64,000 nt of DNA from Bacteroidales bacterium (GTDB taxonomy: Bacteria > Bacteroidota > Bacteroidia > Bacteroidales > VadinHA17). The position numbers and the translations under genes were made by a program. Below, piece by piece: positions 53,953-62,548 of the stretch. Every line of letters starts with the position of its first letter. The first letter of the stretch is position 1. The notes beneath the pieces are model-generated. The model ran no database searches. It saw only the letters and a program-made list of their open reading frames with translations, and was not told where the DNA came from. The DNA lies in the NCBI GenBank assembly GCA_022865305.1, contig JALHSP010000060.1, positions 40,181-104,180 on the forward strand, in the 5' to 3' direction.

Positions 53953-54861
53953 ATGTCACTTTTTGAAGCAAGGAACATTACCAAACAATTTGCCAGCACT
54001 GTAGCGCTCGATAAAGTCAGCATCTCAGTGCCTGAGCAATGCATTTACGGTCTCCTTGGTCCCAATGGGGCCGGTAAAACGACGCTTTTAAGGATAATCA
54101 ACCAGATAACCGGACCTGATTCCGGTGAAATGTTCCTTAACGGTAAGAAACTGACACCGGATGATGTCCTCGGGATAGGTTATCTCCCTGAAGAACGCGG
54201 CCTGTATAAAAAGATGAAAGTGGGTGAGCAGGCTCTATACTTTGCTCAGCTGAAAGGACTTACAAAGGCCGAAGCTATGAAAAGGCTTAAATACTGGTTC
54301 AGAAAACTTGATATCGTGGACTGGTGGGGCAAGAAAGTTGAAGAGCTTTCAAAAGGAATGCAGCAAAAAGTACAATTCATAACTACTGTTCTTCATGAAC
54401 CTAAACTGATCATTTTTGATGAACCATTCACAGGTTTTGACCCTGTAAATGCAAATACTATAAAAAATGAAATCCTGTTCCTCAGGGAAAGGGGAGCAAC
54501 AATATTATTTTCAACTCATAACATGGGATCGGTTGAGGAATTATGTGATAATATCACCCTGATAAACAAGGCAAAGACAATACTTGAGGGCAGGGTTGAT
54601 GAGATCCGCAAACAATGGGCAGCAAATGAATTTGATCTTGTTTTCCAGGGAAATGTTAAAATTGAAGAAAACGGAAAATACAAAATTCTCAACCATAAGT
54701 TTGAAGATGATCAAAGTACCATCAGACTTAAAACGGCAGGGGATATTGCTTCAAATGATATTCTGAAAACTGCTTTAAATGCAGGCAGAGTTGTTTCCTT
54801 CAATCCTGCACTTCCGTCAATGAATGAAATATTTATTAGGATAGTTGAATCGCGCAATTAA
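53953..54861 (+). CDS. ABC transporter ATP-binding protein (NatA-like)
   Basis: The frame opens at 53821, but the first 44 codons lie in the CACAGAG repeat; ATG 53953 (MSLFEARNITKQFASTVALD) matches the family. The 302-residue ATPase has Walker A GPNGAGKT, Q-loop LPEERGLYKK, signature LSKGMQQK (the form usual for NatA/gliding-type ATPases), Walker B LIIFDEPFTGFDP, and the switch STHNMGS. The C-terminus carries a regulatory tail. The permease gene overlaps its frame or starts 19 bp after it, depending on the start used. Confidence 0.9.
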   Translation: MSLFEARNITKQFASTVALDKVSISVPEQCIYGLLGPNGAGKTTLLRIINQITGPDSGEMFLNGKKLTPDDVLGIGYLPEERGLYKKMKVGEQALYFAQLKGLTKAEAMKRLKYWFRKLDIVDWWGKKVEELSKGMQQKVQFITTVLHEPKLIIFDEPFTGFDPVNANTIKNEILFLRERGATILFSTHNMGSVEELCDNITLINKAKTILEGRVDEIRKQWAANEFDLVFQGNVKIEENGKYKILNHKFEDDQSTIRLKTAGDIASNDILKTALNAGRVVSFNPALPSMNEIFIRIVESRN

Positions 54862-54880
54862 GAAACTGAAACCTACGAAT

Positions 54881-56239
54881 ATGAATAAGATATCTGTAAT
54901 AATTAAAAGAGAATACATGACAAGGGTCCGGAAAAAGTCATTCATAATAATGACTATTCTGGCTCCGCTATTAATGGCCGGTTTAATAGTAACTTCAATT
55001 CTACTGACTTTGAGTAAAGACAGGGATTTTAAGAAGATCGCTGTTATTGAGGATGGATCAGATCTTTTTAAGAATGTTGACCTGGACTCGGAAGATGCGG
55101 ATTATGTGTACCTGGAAAATGTCAAGCTAGCCGATCTTAAAGAGAATTTTGAGCAGGCCGGATACTATGGAATACTTTATATTTCACGGGAGATCATAAA
55201 TACACCTAACGCTGTCGAGCTGATTTCAAAAAAAACACCACCTTTCTTTGTTATTGATGATATTTCCAATAAGCTTGAAAAGGAAATAGAGAGGCAGAAG
55301 CTCCTTGCATATAACATCCAGAATCTCGATGAGATAATGAAGAATATCAAAACAGATGTTTCTGTTAAAACAACCCTGATCAATGCTGCGGGCGAGGCAA
55401 CAGAGACCAGCTCAATAATTGCAATGATCCTTGCCTATATCGGTGGTTTCTTAATGTATATGCTTGTTTTTATGTTCGGTTCCCAGGTAATGAGAGGTGT
55501 TATAGAAGAAAAGACAAGCAGGGTAGTCGAGGTGATTGTTTCCTCGGTAAAACCGGTACAGCTGATGATGGGTAAAATTATCGGGATTGCCCTGGTCGGA
55601 TTAACCCAGTTTTTAATTTGGATATTCCTTACAGCCGCAGTTGTAGGTGTTGTACAAGCCACGGTTCTTAAGAAAACCGATATGGCAGAGATCACTCAGA
55701 ATCTGCCTCAAAATGTTATGGTAGAAAATCAGCTTACATCTTCTGCACCACAGGCTGGTGAGGTATCTCCTGACCTTGCTGAGTTTGCAAAGGTTTTTGA
55801 GAATGTAAAGAACCAGAATTGGCTGTTAATAATAACCTCATTCATATTTTATTTTATTACAGGTTATCTTCTTTATGCCTCAATTTTTGCCGCAATAGGT
55901 TCGGCAGTCGATAATGAGACTGAAACACAGCAGTTTATGCTTCCTGTCACAATACCTATAATATTAGCATTGCTGGTAGCAATGGCAACTATGCAGAATC
56001 CAGAAAGTTCAGTATCATTCTGGTTTTCAATCATTCCGCTCACCTCTCCTATTGTTATGGTAGCGAGGATTCCTTTTGGAGTACCTGGCTGGCAGATCGC
56101 TCTTTCAATGTTCCTGCTGGCAATAACCTTCTTAGGCTTTGTATGGATGGCAGCAAAAGTCTATCGCACAGGAATTCTTATGTATGGGAAGAAAACTTCA
56201 TGGAAGGAAATATGGAAGTGGCTGAGGTATAGCGGGTAA
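54881..56239 (+). CDS. ABC-2 type permease (NatB-like)
   Basis: ATG 54881 (MNKISVIIKREYMTRVRKKS) is preferred over the upstream 54845 start because NatB/YhaP-like proteins begin with this motif. The 452-residue protein has one N-terminal helix, a large extracytoplasmic domain (about 45-185) and five to six C-terminal helices, including FGSQVMRGVIEEKTSRVVEVIVSSVKP, the hallmark of NatB/CcmB-type permeases. It pairs with the ATPase just upstream. Sodium extrusion is the founding activity, but the substrate here is not known. Confidence 0.88.
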   Translation: MNKISVIIKREYMTRVRKKSFIIMTILAPLLMAGLIVTSILLTLSKDRDFKKIAVIEDGSDLFKNVDLDSEDADYVYLENVKLADLKENFEQAGYYGILYISREIINTPNAVELISKKTPPFFVIDDISNKLEKEIERQKLLAYNIQNLDEIMKNIKTDVSVKTTLINAAGEATETSSIIAMILAYIGGFLMYMLVFMFGSQVMRGVIEEKTSRVVEVIVSSVKPVQLMMGKIIGIALVGLTQFLIWIFLTAAVVGVVQATVLKKTDMAEITQNLPQNVMVENQLTSSAPQAGEVSPDLAEFAKVFENVKNQNWLLIITSFIFYFITGYLLYASIFAAIGSAVDNETETQQFMLPVTIPIILALLVAMATMQNPESSVSFWFSIIPLTSPIVMVARIPFGVPGWQIALSMFLLAITFLGFVWMAAKVYRTGILMYGKKTSWKEIWKWLRYSG

Positions 56240-56290
56240 AAGGCAGAAGGCAGTAGGCAGTAAAACCGTGTAACTCCGTGTTACCCCGTA
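56235..56290. repeat. Short low-complexity tract (GGCAGTA / CCGTGTNAC)
   Basis: Units GGCAGAAGGCAGTAGGCAGTA followed by CCGTGTAACTCCGTGTTACCCCGTA. It is a common type of intergenic filler in this window, sitting between the permease and response-regulator genes. Confidence 0.4.
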
Positions 56291-56318
56291 GTAAAAAAAG
56301 GATTTAAAAAATAATACC

Positions 56319-57494
56319 ATGTCAAAGATTCTGGTTATCGACGATGAAAAAGCCATCCGGAACACTCTGAAGGAAGTTCTGGAATATGAGAAACATGAGG
56401 TTGATCTTGCTGAAGACGGGCCATCAGGAATCGAACTTTTCAATGCCAATACTTATGATATTGTCCTTTGTGACATTAAGATGGCCAAGATGGACGGAAT
56501 CGAGGCCCTTCAGAAGATAAATGAAATTTCCTCAAACACACCTGTTGTAATGATCTCGGGCCACGGCAACATCGATACTGCCGTTGAAGCTATCAAGAAG
56601 GGGGCTTACGATTTTCTTGAAAAACCCCTCGACCTTAACAGGCTGCTGATAACTATCCGCAATGCGACAGATAAATCAACGCTTGTCAGCCAGACACAGG
56701 TTTTGAAAAACAAGGTCAGTAAAATGTATGAGATTGTGGGAGAATCGGAAGCAATCAGGAAAGTTAAGGAGATGATAGACAGGATTGCTCCCACCGAAGC
56801 AAGAGTGCTGATAACAGGTGCCAACGGAACAGGAAAGGAACTTGTAGCTCGCCAGATCCATGAAAAAAGCAGCAGGGCAAAAGCCCCGTTTGTAGAGGTC
56901 AACTGCGCTGCCATACCTTCTGAACTTATTGAAAGTGAGCTTTTCGGTCATGAAAAAGGTTCGTTCACCTCGGCAATAAAACAGAGAATCGGTAAGTTTG
57001 AACAGGCTAACGGGGGAACCCTTTTCCTGGATGAAATTGGCGATATGAGCCTTTCCGCACAGGCTAAAGTCCTGAGAGCTCTCCAGGAAAACAAGATAAC
57101 AAGGGTTGGTTCAGACAAGGATATTCATGTTAACGTGAGAGTGGTCACAGCCACCAATAAAAACATAAAAAAGGAAATTGAAAACAATACCTTCCGCGAG
57201 GACCTCTACCACAGGCTGAGTGTAATTTTAATCCATGTTCCCACACTTAATGAACGGCAGGAAGATATTCCTATTCTTGCTGAACATTTCAATACGGTGA
57301 TATGTACTGAATACGGGATGAGTAAGAAGATAATTAAAAAGGACGCAATAAAAGAGTTGCAGAAAATTGAATGGACCGGTAATATCCGTGAATTCCGGAA
57401 TGTCCTTGAAAGGCTGATCATTCTATGCAAAGATGAAATCACCGGTGCTGATGTAGTTGCGTACGCACGCCCGGTCTCAGGCGGTAATGTATAA
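56319..57494 (+). CDS. NtrC-like response regulator without DNA-binding domain
   Basis: A 391-residue protein: receiver domain (1-120; acidic DDE at 8-10, phospho-acceptor Asp52, Lys102 in FLEKPLD) and a sigma-54-type AAA+ domain (about 137-370; Walker A ITGANGTGKE, Walker B GTLFLDEIGD). Two expected features are missing. The sigma-54-contacting loop GAFTGA reads GSFTSA (214-219), and the protein stops 20-25 residues after the AAA+ lid (NIREFRNVLERLIILC) with no Fis-type helix-turn-helix. It may bind DNA only through a partner or act without DNA binding. No sensor kinase gene is adjacent. Confidence 0.88.
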   Translation: MSKILVIDDEKAIRNTLKEVLEYEKHEVDLAEDGPSGIELFNANTYDIVLCDIKMAKMDGIEALQKINEISSNTPVVMISGHGNIDTAVEAIKKGAYDFLEKPLDLNRLLITIRNATDKSTLVSQTQVLKNKVSKMYEIVGESEAIRKVKEMIDRIAPTEARVLITGANGTGKELVARQIHEKSSRAKAPFVEVNCAAIPSELIESELFGHEKGSFTSAIKQRIGKFEQANGGTLFLDEIGDMSLSAQAKVLRALQENKITRVGSDKDIHVNVRVVTATNKNIKKEIENNTFREDLYHRLSVILIHVPTLNERQEDIPILAEHFNTVICTEYGMSKKIIKKDAIKELQKIEWTGNIREFRNVLERLIILCKDEITGADVVAYARPVSGGNV

Positions 57495-57508
57495 CTTTTT
57501 CAATTAAT

Positions 57509-58414
57509 TTATTTTCTCCTCCAGAATTTAATATCATTCATCGGATACTCAAGCTTGTAAGATATTTCAATTTCTCCTGAAGAAATATCAATAAATAGTA
57601 CCTCATTCTGAGGATGATTAACTAAAATATAACAATCCGATTCAGCATCATATCCCGAGATGCAGGCATAATAATCATCACGTTGTTTAATTTCCACACT
57701 GCTTATCTGCGATCCGGTTTCCGGATCAAAAACCTCTATATAATTTCTGTCAGTATCCAGAGAATAAGTCAATCCTATAAGAGTCTTATTATCAGGATTA
57801 TACACTATATTATTAAGGATTTTCCCGATGTAAACCGTTTTGACAACAGTGCCGGTAAAAGTGTTAATTGTTATTAATTTGTAATCAGCGCGTAGCATGA
57901 CATAACTTTTTTCCTCCTGCTCATAATAATTGGTGCAGACAATGACACCATCTCCAAGATCGACCTGGTTTTGAGAAACTATAGTTCCTGACTCCAGGTT
58001 GACCCTTATAACATAATTGGTGTAGATAACAGGATTAGTCTCATAAGAAATGACAGTATATATTCCAATAAGCACATTATCGTTACTGTCGATGACAGCC
58101 TGGGAGAGGTATCCCGGGAGTTTAATAGATCTTAAAAGGTTACCTGTTTCGGGATTAACCAGCCTGAATACTGAATCGCAATCAACATACCCGTATCCCC
58201 TGCTTGTTGGATCGAACACTGTCGAGCCCAGCACATAGCATTCAACCGGGGTGGTATTGACGACACCCGAATCAAGTTTGATAGTTACCATCTCGGAACC
58301 TTTGGATCCCTGTATTCCGGTAAGCATCAGTGAATTGATGCTGTTATCGTTTTGTTTTGTGCACGACACGATTATCAGAAACAAAATCCCAACAAGCAAG
58401 TTTTTCATTTTCAT
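57509..58414 (-). CDS. Lipoprotein with beta-propeller-like repeats
   Basis: A 301-residue predicted lipoprotein (lipobox LIIVSCTKQ, Cys about 18). The body has regular strand repeats such as PETGNLLRSIKLPGYLSQAV, NTFTGTVVKTVYIGKILNNI, DPETGSQISSVEIKQ, resembling the PQQ/YVTN-type beta-propeller. The role is unknown; such proteins often bind ligands at the cell surface. It converges on the response-regulator gene (14 bp). Confidence 0.7.
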   Translation of the reverse strand: MKMKNLLVGILFLIIVSCTKQNDNSINSLMLTGIQGSKGSEMVTIKLDSGVVNTTPVECYVLGSTVFDPTSRGYGYVDCDSVFRLVNPETGNLLRSIKLPGYLSQAVIDSNDNVLIGIYTVISYETNPVIYTNYVIRVNLESGTIVSQNQVDLGDGVIVCTNYYEQEEKSYVMLRADYKLITINTFTGTVVKTVYIGKILNNIVYNPDNKTLIGLTYSLDTDRNYIEVFDPETGSQISSVEIKQRDDYYACISGYDAESDCYILVNHPQNEVLFIDISSGEIEISYKLEYPMNDIKFWRRK

Positions 58415-58450
58415 ATAGATCTTATTTTAACTTACTCTTTCGCAATAGAA

Positions 58451-58458
58451 CAAAGGTA
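58451..58458 (-). promoter_or_regulatory. Candidate -7 element of the propeller lipoprotein gene
   Basis: TACCTTTG on the minus strand (58451-58458) fits TAnnTTTG and gives a start near 58444, about 30 nt before the start codon. The -33 position falls in the upstream terminator hairpin, so it is weak. Confidence 0.35.
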
Positions 58459-58461
58459 CAA

Positions 58462-58499
58462 ATAAAAGGAACAGAAGACTTACGGCTTCTGTTCCTTAA
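58462..58499 (-). terminator. Rho-independent terminator of the OM-barrel gene
   Basis: A 10-bp perfect stem GGAACAGAAG/CTTCTGTTCC with an 8-nt loop; on the minus strand it is followed by TTTTATTT. It ends the two-gene unit 60926-58561. Confidence 0.8.
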
Positions 58500-58560
58500 T
58501 AAATAACTAAATGAATTATCCATCATCTAATTAGAGATAGATTCTGTGTTTGTCAATTGG

Positions 58561-59169
58561 TCAGAATTGTATGGTCAGCGGAATAACAAAACCATAGAAT
58601 AAAAATGAAGCACCATTCCCTCCTGAAAAGATTACCTGGGCTTGCGGATGTATACCAACCGGACCGATTTTACCGTAAACACCTATTGAGCTCATGGCAC
58701 CTAATCCAAAGGAGGATTTCTTTTCATAGATATCTACAACAGGAAGTGGAGATTCACGGTAAAAAGCGAAGTATTCTTTATAGCTGAATACACCTATAGA
58801 TAGTAAACTAGTAACACCGAAGAATTTACCCTTGAATTTTGGGCTTATTCCTGCATAGACTCCACCTCCGTTCATTTTATAGTCAGTTGTAGCATCATAC
58901 TCATCCCAGCATTTTTCAACTAATGTGCCGAATGTAAAATCGATAAAATTTAGTTTAGAGGGCATTATGAATCTAAGGTCTACTCCAGCCATTAGCCTAT
59001 CACTACTTAGCCCCCAGGGACTCTTATTATTTAAGTAGTTATCTTCATTAAGGTTATTCTTATGATAAATTAATCCGACCTCAACCTGGATTTTAGAATC
59101 TTTTTGAGTTTCCTGTCCAAACGTCGGAATAGAGATTAGAAAGATTAAAAGAAAATTGATCTGTTTCAT
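58561..59169 (-). CDS. Predicted outer membrane beta-barrel protein
   Basis: A 202-residue exported protein (signal peptide FLLIFLISIPTFGQ). The mature chain has alternating strand text rich in Gly and aromatics (VEVGLIYHKNN, MAGVDLRFIMPS, VYAGISPKFKGKFFGVTSLL, FGLGAMSSIGVYGKIGPVG) and ends with Phe (IPLTIQF), as expected for an outer membrane barrel of 8-10 strands. Function unknown. It lies 11 bp after the fibronectin-type lipoprotein gene and is probably co-transcribed. Confidence 0.7.
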   Translation of the reverse strand: MKQINFLLIFLISIPTFGQETQKDSKIQVEVGLIYHKNNLNEDNYLNNKSPWGLSSDRLMAGVDLRFIMPSKLNFIDFTFGTLVEKCWDEYDATTDYKMNGGGVYAGISPKFKGKFFGVTSLLSIGVFSYKEYFAFYRESPLPVVDIYEKKSSFGLGAMSSIGVYGKIGPVGIHPQAQVIFSGGNGASFLFYGFVIPLTIQF

Positions 59170-59180
59170 ATAGCTTAGTT

Positions 59181-60926
59181 TTAAATATCGGATTCACTTA
59201 CAAGTATCTGAACGCCATAATTTGGGAATATGAGCCATGATTCCGGATTATCGAAGTAGTCAAAATATGAACTTCCGCATTTCTCCCCTTTATTCTGGAA
59301 TTCAATTTCATAATCAACTCCAGCAGTACCCTGGAGAAATCCTAGTTTTAAAGTATCTTTTGCATTGAATCCTACACCAATCTTAACCGTTAATTTGCCA
59401 GATGGCCTATCGTATTCTTCGGCTGTAAAAGTCAACATATCATACCAGAATCCGGGTTGCCAGTCAAGCACCTTAACTCCAGTGAATACTTGTGATACTT
59501 TTGACCGTTTTGAAAACATGCAGTTTATCTGATCCTGAACTTTAAAAGGATTCTTATTTACAGGCTCGACATTTGTTACAGTTATATAAAATTCAGGCTT
59601 CCCCGCAATCCAGCTTTCAATTTTCCAGTCCGTAAATTTTATTTGTTTAATATAAACAGGAGAATCCTGGGATATATCTCTGTAAGGAGCCTGGATAAAG
59701 TCATATTTTGGATTCGATTCTCCAAGGGGAGTTACATGAACAACTTTGTAAATTGTTTTCTTACCAATAGCAATATCCGTATCAAAATAATCATACTGCC
59801 CTGATGTAAAGGTCTTATATAAAACATAATCAGGATTAACACCAACAACATTTTTATAAACTCTTGTCTCCATTATGTACTGGGTGTTATCATTCTGCCA
59901 GCGAAGTTCTACAATACTTTTAGCATGCTGTATCGCATCAAACGACAGAACAGGCTTCGGGAGCGGGGGAGCTGAAATTGTCAGGTAATTAGTAGGTGAT
60001 GAAATTTCGCTTTCGTAATAAGCTAATACATAGTATGAATAAGACTTTTGAGACACAACATTATTGTCATCATAACTCCTGTTATTTACCCCGATTACTG
60101 TGGACATCAGGGCAAAATATGAATCACTTGATGATTTACGATAAACATAGTAACCTGTTGTATTATTCACGTTTGCTGTATCCGGCATTACCCAGTTAAG
60201 TCTTATCCCTGATTCAGTAAGCACTCCTGTAAGATTATATGGAGCTGGTGGCAATACAGGCCCCTTGGGTTCTTCAATAATCTCAATGCGTTCATTCATA
60301 CTGATCACTATTACAGGATCCTCAGGAGGATTAACTGCATCAAGTACAACTGTACTCCCATCCGAAGTATACCCAACAACCTCTTCTGTTGTAGCCTCAT
60401 CAAACTCAAGCGGTATAAACGTCACAACCGGGACATAGGTTTCGTTAACCCATTTCTCGGCATTAACAGGAACAGAAATCTGTAAATAGGGATACTTCGA
60501 GATCAGATCATCTATAACTGATCCTGAAGACTTTTTTTCTGCCGGACCCAAAGAACTTTTAAAGTGACTCTGTAAGAGATCCCTGACACAAAAGTTTTCT
60601 CCGGCTGATTTTACTGAGGACTGGGCCGGATCTACCCTGTAATTGACAATGTTTGACAGTAACACATCATAATCTCCGTCGAACATTTTCAAAGCTTCTT
60701 CCTTTACAAGGTTTCTGAAGCTTTTGTTCTCTTTAATTGCGGAAGTGACAGCCAGTGAGAAATCCTGCATATCCAGGTTGTATCCATTCTTTTCAAATAA
60801 TCCTCCAGTTTTTTGGGAATTATCTGATCTGAGCTCAGTTCTTTCGCAGCCAGCTGGTATCGTTACAATATAAAGTACTAAAATGATACCTGTCAAAAAC
60901 AAGTTTATATTTATGGTCCTTTTCAT
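59181..60926 (-). CDS. Large lipoprotein with two fibronectin type III domains
   Basis: A 581-residue predicted lipoprotein (lipobox TIPAGCERT, Cys about 27). The N-terminal about 220 residues show no known fold. Two fibronectin type III-like domains follow (about 230-320, PYNLTGVLTESGIRLNWVMP, and 325-415), then a C-terminal about 150-residue beta-rich domain of unknown type (FTDWKIESWIAGKPEFYITV). The pair with an outer-membrane-barrel gene suggests a surface complex, perhaps for adhesion or binding, but this is inference. Confidence 0.72.
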   Translation of the reverse strand: MKRTININLFLTGIILVLYIVTIPAGCERTELRSDNSQKTGGLFEKNGYNLDMQDFSLAVTSAIKENKSFRNLVKEEALKMFDGDYDVLLSNIVNYRVDPAQSSVKSAGENFCVRDLLQSHFKSSLGPAEKKSSGSVIDDLISKYPYLQISVPVNAEKWVNETYVPVVTFIPLEFDEATTEEVVGYTSDGSTVVLDAVNPPEDPVIVISMNERIEIIEEPKGPVLPPAPYNLTGVLTESGIRLNWVMPDTANVNNTTGYYVYRKSSSDSYFALMSTVIGVNNRSYDDNNVVSQKSYSYYVLAYYESEISSPTNYLTISAPPLPKPVLSFDAIQHAKSIVELRWQNDNTQYIMETRVYKNVVGVNPDYVLYKTFTSGQYDYFDTDIAIGKKTIYKVVHVTPLGESNPKYDFIQAPYRDISQDSPVYIKQIKFTDWKIESWIAGKPEFYITVTNVEPVNKNPFKVQDQINCMFSKRSKVSQVFTGVKVLDWQPGFWYDMLTFTAEEYDRPSGKLTVKIGVGFNAKDTLKLGFLQGTAGVDYEIEFQNKGEKCGSSYFDYFDNPESWLIFPNYGVQILVSESDI

Positions 60927-61318
60927 TTCATTGTTTTTTAATTTGCACCTTTAAAAAATTGCTCTCTCAAGCAAAGTTTATCCCCGGCATAATTTCGGGA
61001 CCCGGGGACTTCACTTCTCCCGTATTTTCTGAATTACTGTACTTCATTCAGAAAATAATGATGCAATAGCACTTTTTACAGCAGCGAGATATATTTTTAA
61101 AGGTTATACTTCAAGTTATTCCACAATACTTTAATAAACCATAAATAACCAGCACAAATATCAAAACGTCTTAAACCCGTTAAATTCCGTGATTAACCTT
61201 CACAAACTCACATTAAATAAAATAATCTTTCGATTGCAGATCGAATTGTACTATAAAATTAAAGCTAAATTTTATCAAATTCAAATTTTTTTGTCAGAAT
61301 TTTAAAAATATTATTTCA
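60927..61318. other. AT-rich intergenic region
   Basis: About 390 bp without a credible gene. It contains an imperfect GC-rich palindrome (CCCCGG...CCGGGG, about 60982-61007) and otherwise only AT-rich text. I see no convincing promoter for the lipoprotein gene. Confidence 0.5.
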
Positions 61319-61404
61319 ACTGCCGTATGCGGTTGAAACATGTGTTAATCTGCAAACAGACCGCCACAACGTGGCTCAGTCTCGTAGTGACTACCTGCTT
61401 GTAG
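61319..61404. repeat. REP-like repeat unit, left flank of transposase
   Basis: A partial unit (ACTGCCGTATGCGGTT, 61319-61334) is followed by a full 55-nt unit from CTGCAAACAG (61350) to CCTGCTTGTAG (61404), whose ends are inverted copies. Inside lie CCGCCACAACGTGGC and GTCTCGTAGTGAC. The same blocks recur right of the transposase. Confidence 0.7.
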
Positions 61405-61433
61405 AAAACAACCAATCAATCATGTTCAAGTTC

Positions 61434-61476
61434 CGTAGAGCCTGCCCCGCATTAGCGGGGAGCGGCCTGTTCGATC
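61434..61476. repeat. GAGCCTGCCCCG hairpin copy
   Basis: GTAGAGCCTGCCCCGC-ATTA-GCGGGG forms a stem-loop directly behind the transposase stop codon. It shares the GAGCCTGCCCCG string with the 48752 hairpin and may serve as a terminator or as part of the transposon end. Confidence 0.55.
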
Positions 61477-61933
61477 AAATCCATTCAAACAAGTATTTTG
61501 GATCATATTCTACATCAAATTTTTCAAGTAATTTAAGGTATTCATTCTTGAATGTGGCTTTTCTGTGATGCTCTTCCTGTGAATTTATATATTGAATTAC
61601 TTCATTGATCTGGGAATGGCTATATGAAAATGCGCCGTATCCTTCCTGCCATTGGAATTTACCAGGCAGCCATCTCTTGTCGTTTATAAATTTAGATGCG
61701 TTTGCCTTGATATCCCTTAATAAATCTGGTAATGCCTGTGAAGGTTCATATCCGATAAAAATGTGAACATGATCAGGCATATAATTTATTGCCAGCAATT
61801 TATGTTTCCGATTTTGAATTATCCCAGTGGTATATTTTTGCAACTCCTCTTTATGTTTTATGGGAATTACATTTTCGCGTCCTATTGGAGAGAAAACCAG
61901 ATGAAGGTAAATTCGGGTATAGGTATTTGCCAT
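61475..61933 (-). mobile_element. IS200-like/RAYT Y1 transposase
   Basis: A 152-residue Y1 (HUH) transposase of the REP-associated type. The HUH motif is DHVHIF (His55 and His57). The catalytic tyrosine is probably in EGYGAFSYSHSQ (Tyr99 or Tyr104), followed by the helix INEVIQYINSQEEHHRK. It is a complete frame, MANTYTRIYLHLVFSP being a standard start. Such enzymes cut and join single-stranded DNA at hairpins. Repeats of one family lie on both sides (61319-61404 and 62046-62229), which is the setting of a RAYT with its REP/REPIN targets rather than of an autonomous IS200. Confidence 0.88.
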
Positions 61934-62045
61934 ACTAGTAAGTATTTAGTTATTATGTTCAAAATACAATTTAAACAGCGAAACATATAAATATGACCAT
62001 TCAGGTACCCACCGCGTGGTTTAAATGTAAAAATACATATTTTTT

Positions 62046-62229
62046 CTACAAACAGACCACTGCTATGCGGTTCAAAAACATCATCACATGCATTATTCTA
62101 CAAACAGATCACCGCTACGCGGCTAAAAAACATCATCACATGCATTATTCTACAAACAGGCCGCCACCACGCGGCTCAGTAATAACTTAGTTGATTTTGA
62201 AGAGTCCCGTAGTGACGACCTGTTTGTAG
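62046..62229. repeat. REP-like array, right flank of transposase
   Basis: Two tandem 52-bp units (62046-62097 and 62098-62149), each starting CTACAAACAG and holding a short GC stem plus CATCATCACATGCATTATT, are followed by a third unit (62150-62229). The third has CTACAAACAGG at its start, the inverted CCTGTTTGTAG at its end, the inner blocks CCGCCACCACGCGGC and GTCCCGTAGTGAC, and about 23 extra bases in the middle. Confidence 0.75.
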
Positions 62230-62302
62230 AAAAAAGATCGGAGATTGATTTCCAAGCTCCACAGGCACTGTCTAATGGCATTATTACCATTATGAGGTCA
62301 GA

Positions 62303-62511
62303 AGATGCCGGAGGCATCTAAGTATAATATCCATGGTTACATCCATGGTTAATTGCAGGTAGTATCAGACAACACCGGCGGTGTTGAAGAATTATAATAA
62401 TAAACATCCATCTTTAAATAAACAACTTCAACCCACTCCGGGATTGAGAAGAAACACTCCTCCTACCCCGTATGTAACCGGGGCTATTAGACTTTAAAGC
62501 CTCCGGCTTTA
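62303..62511. repeat. Field of five short hairpins with invariant cores
   Basis: In order: AGATG-CCGGAGG-CATCT (62303-62319), CCATGGTTACATCCATGG (62331-62348), CAACA-CCGGCGG-TGTTG (62370-62386), CCCCGTATGTAACCGGGG (62466-62483, the reverse complement of a GGTTACAT hairpin) and TAAAG-CCTCCGG-CTTTA (62495-62511). The arms differ but are complementary; the cores CCGGMGG and GGTTACATMC stay fixed. No gene overlaps this stretch. Confidence 0.75.
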
Positions 62512-62548
62512 GAAAATCAAAAAACCGGTTAGATGAAGATGTGTAATG

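Noticed and set aside
62046..62149. Possible CRISPR array (tandem 52-bp units)
   Set aside because: Only two complete units, no spacer/repeat alternation, no cas genes; the units carry the ends of the REP-like repeats.
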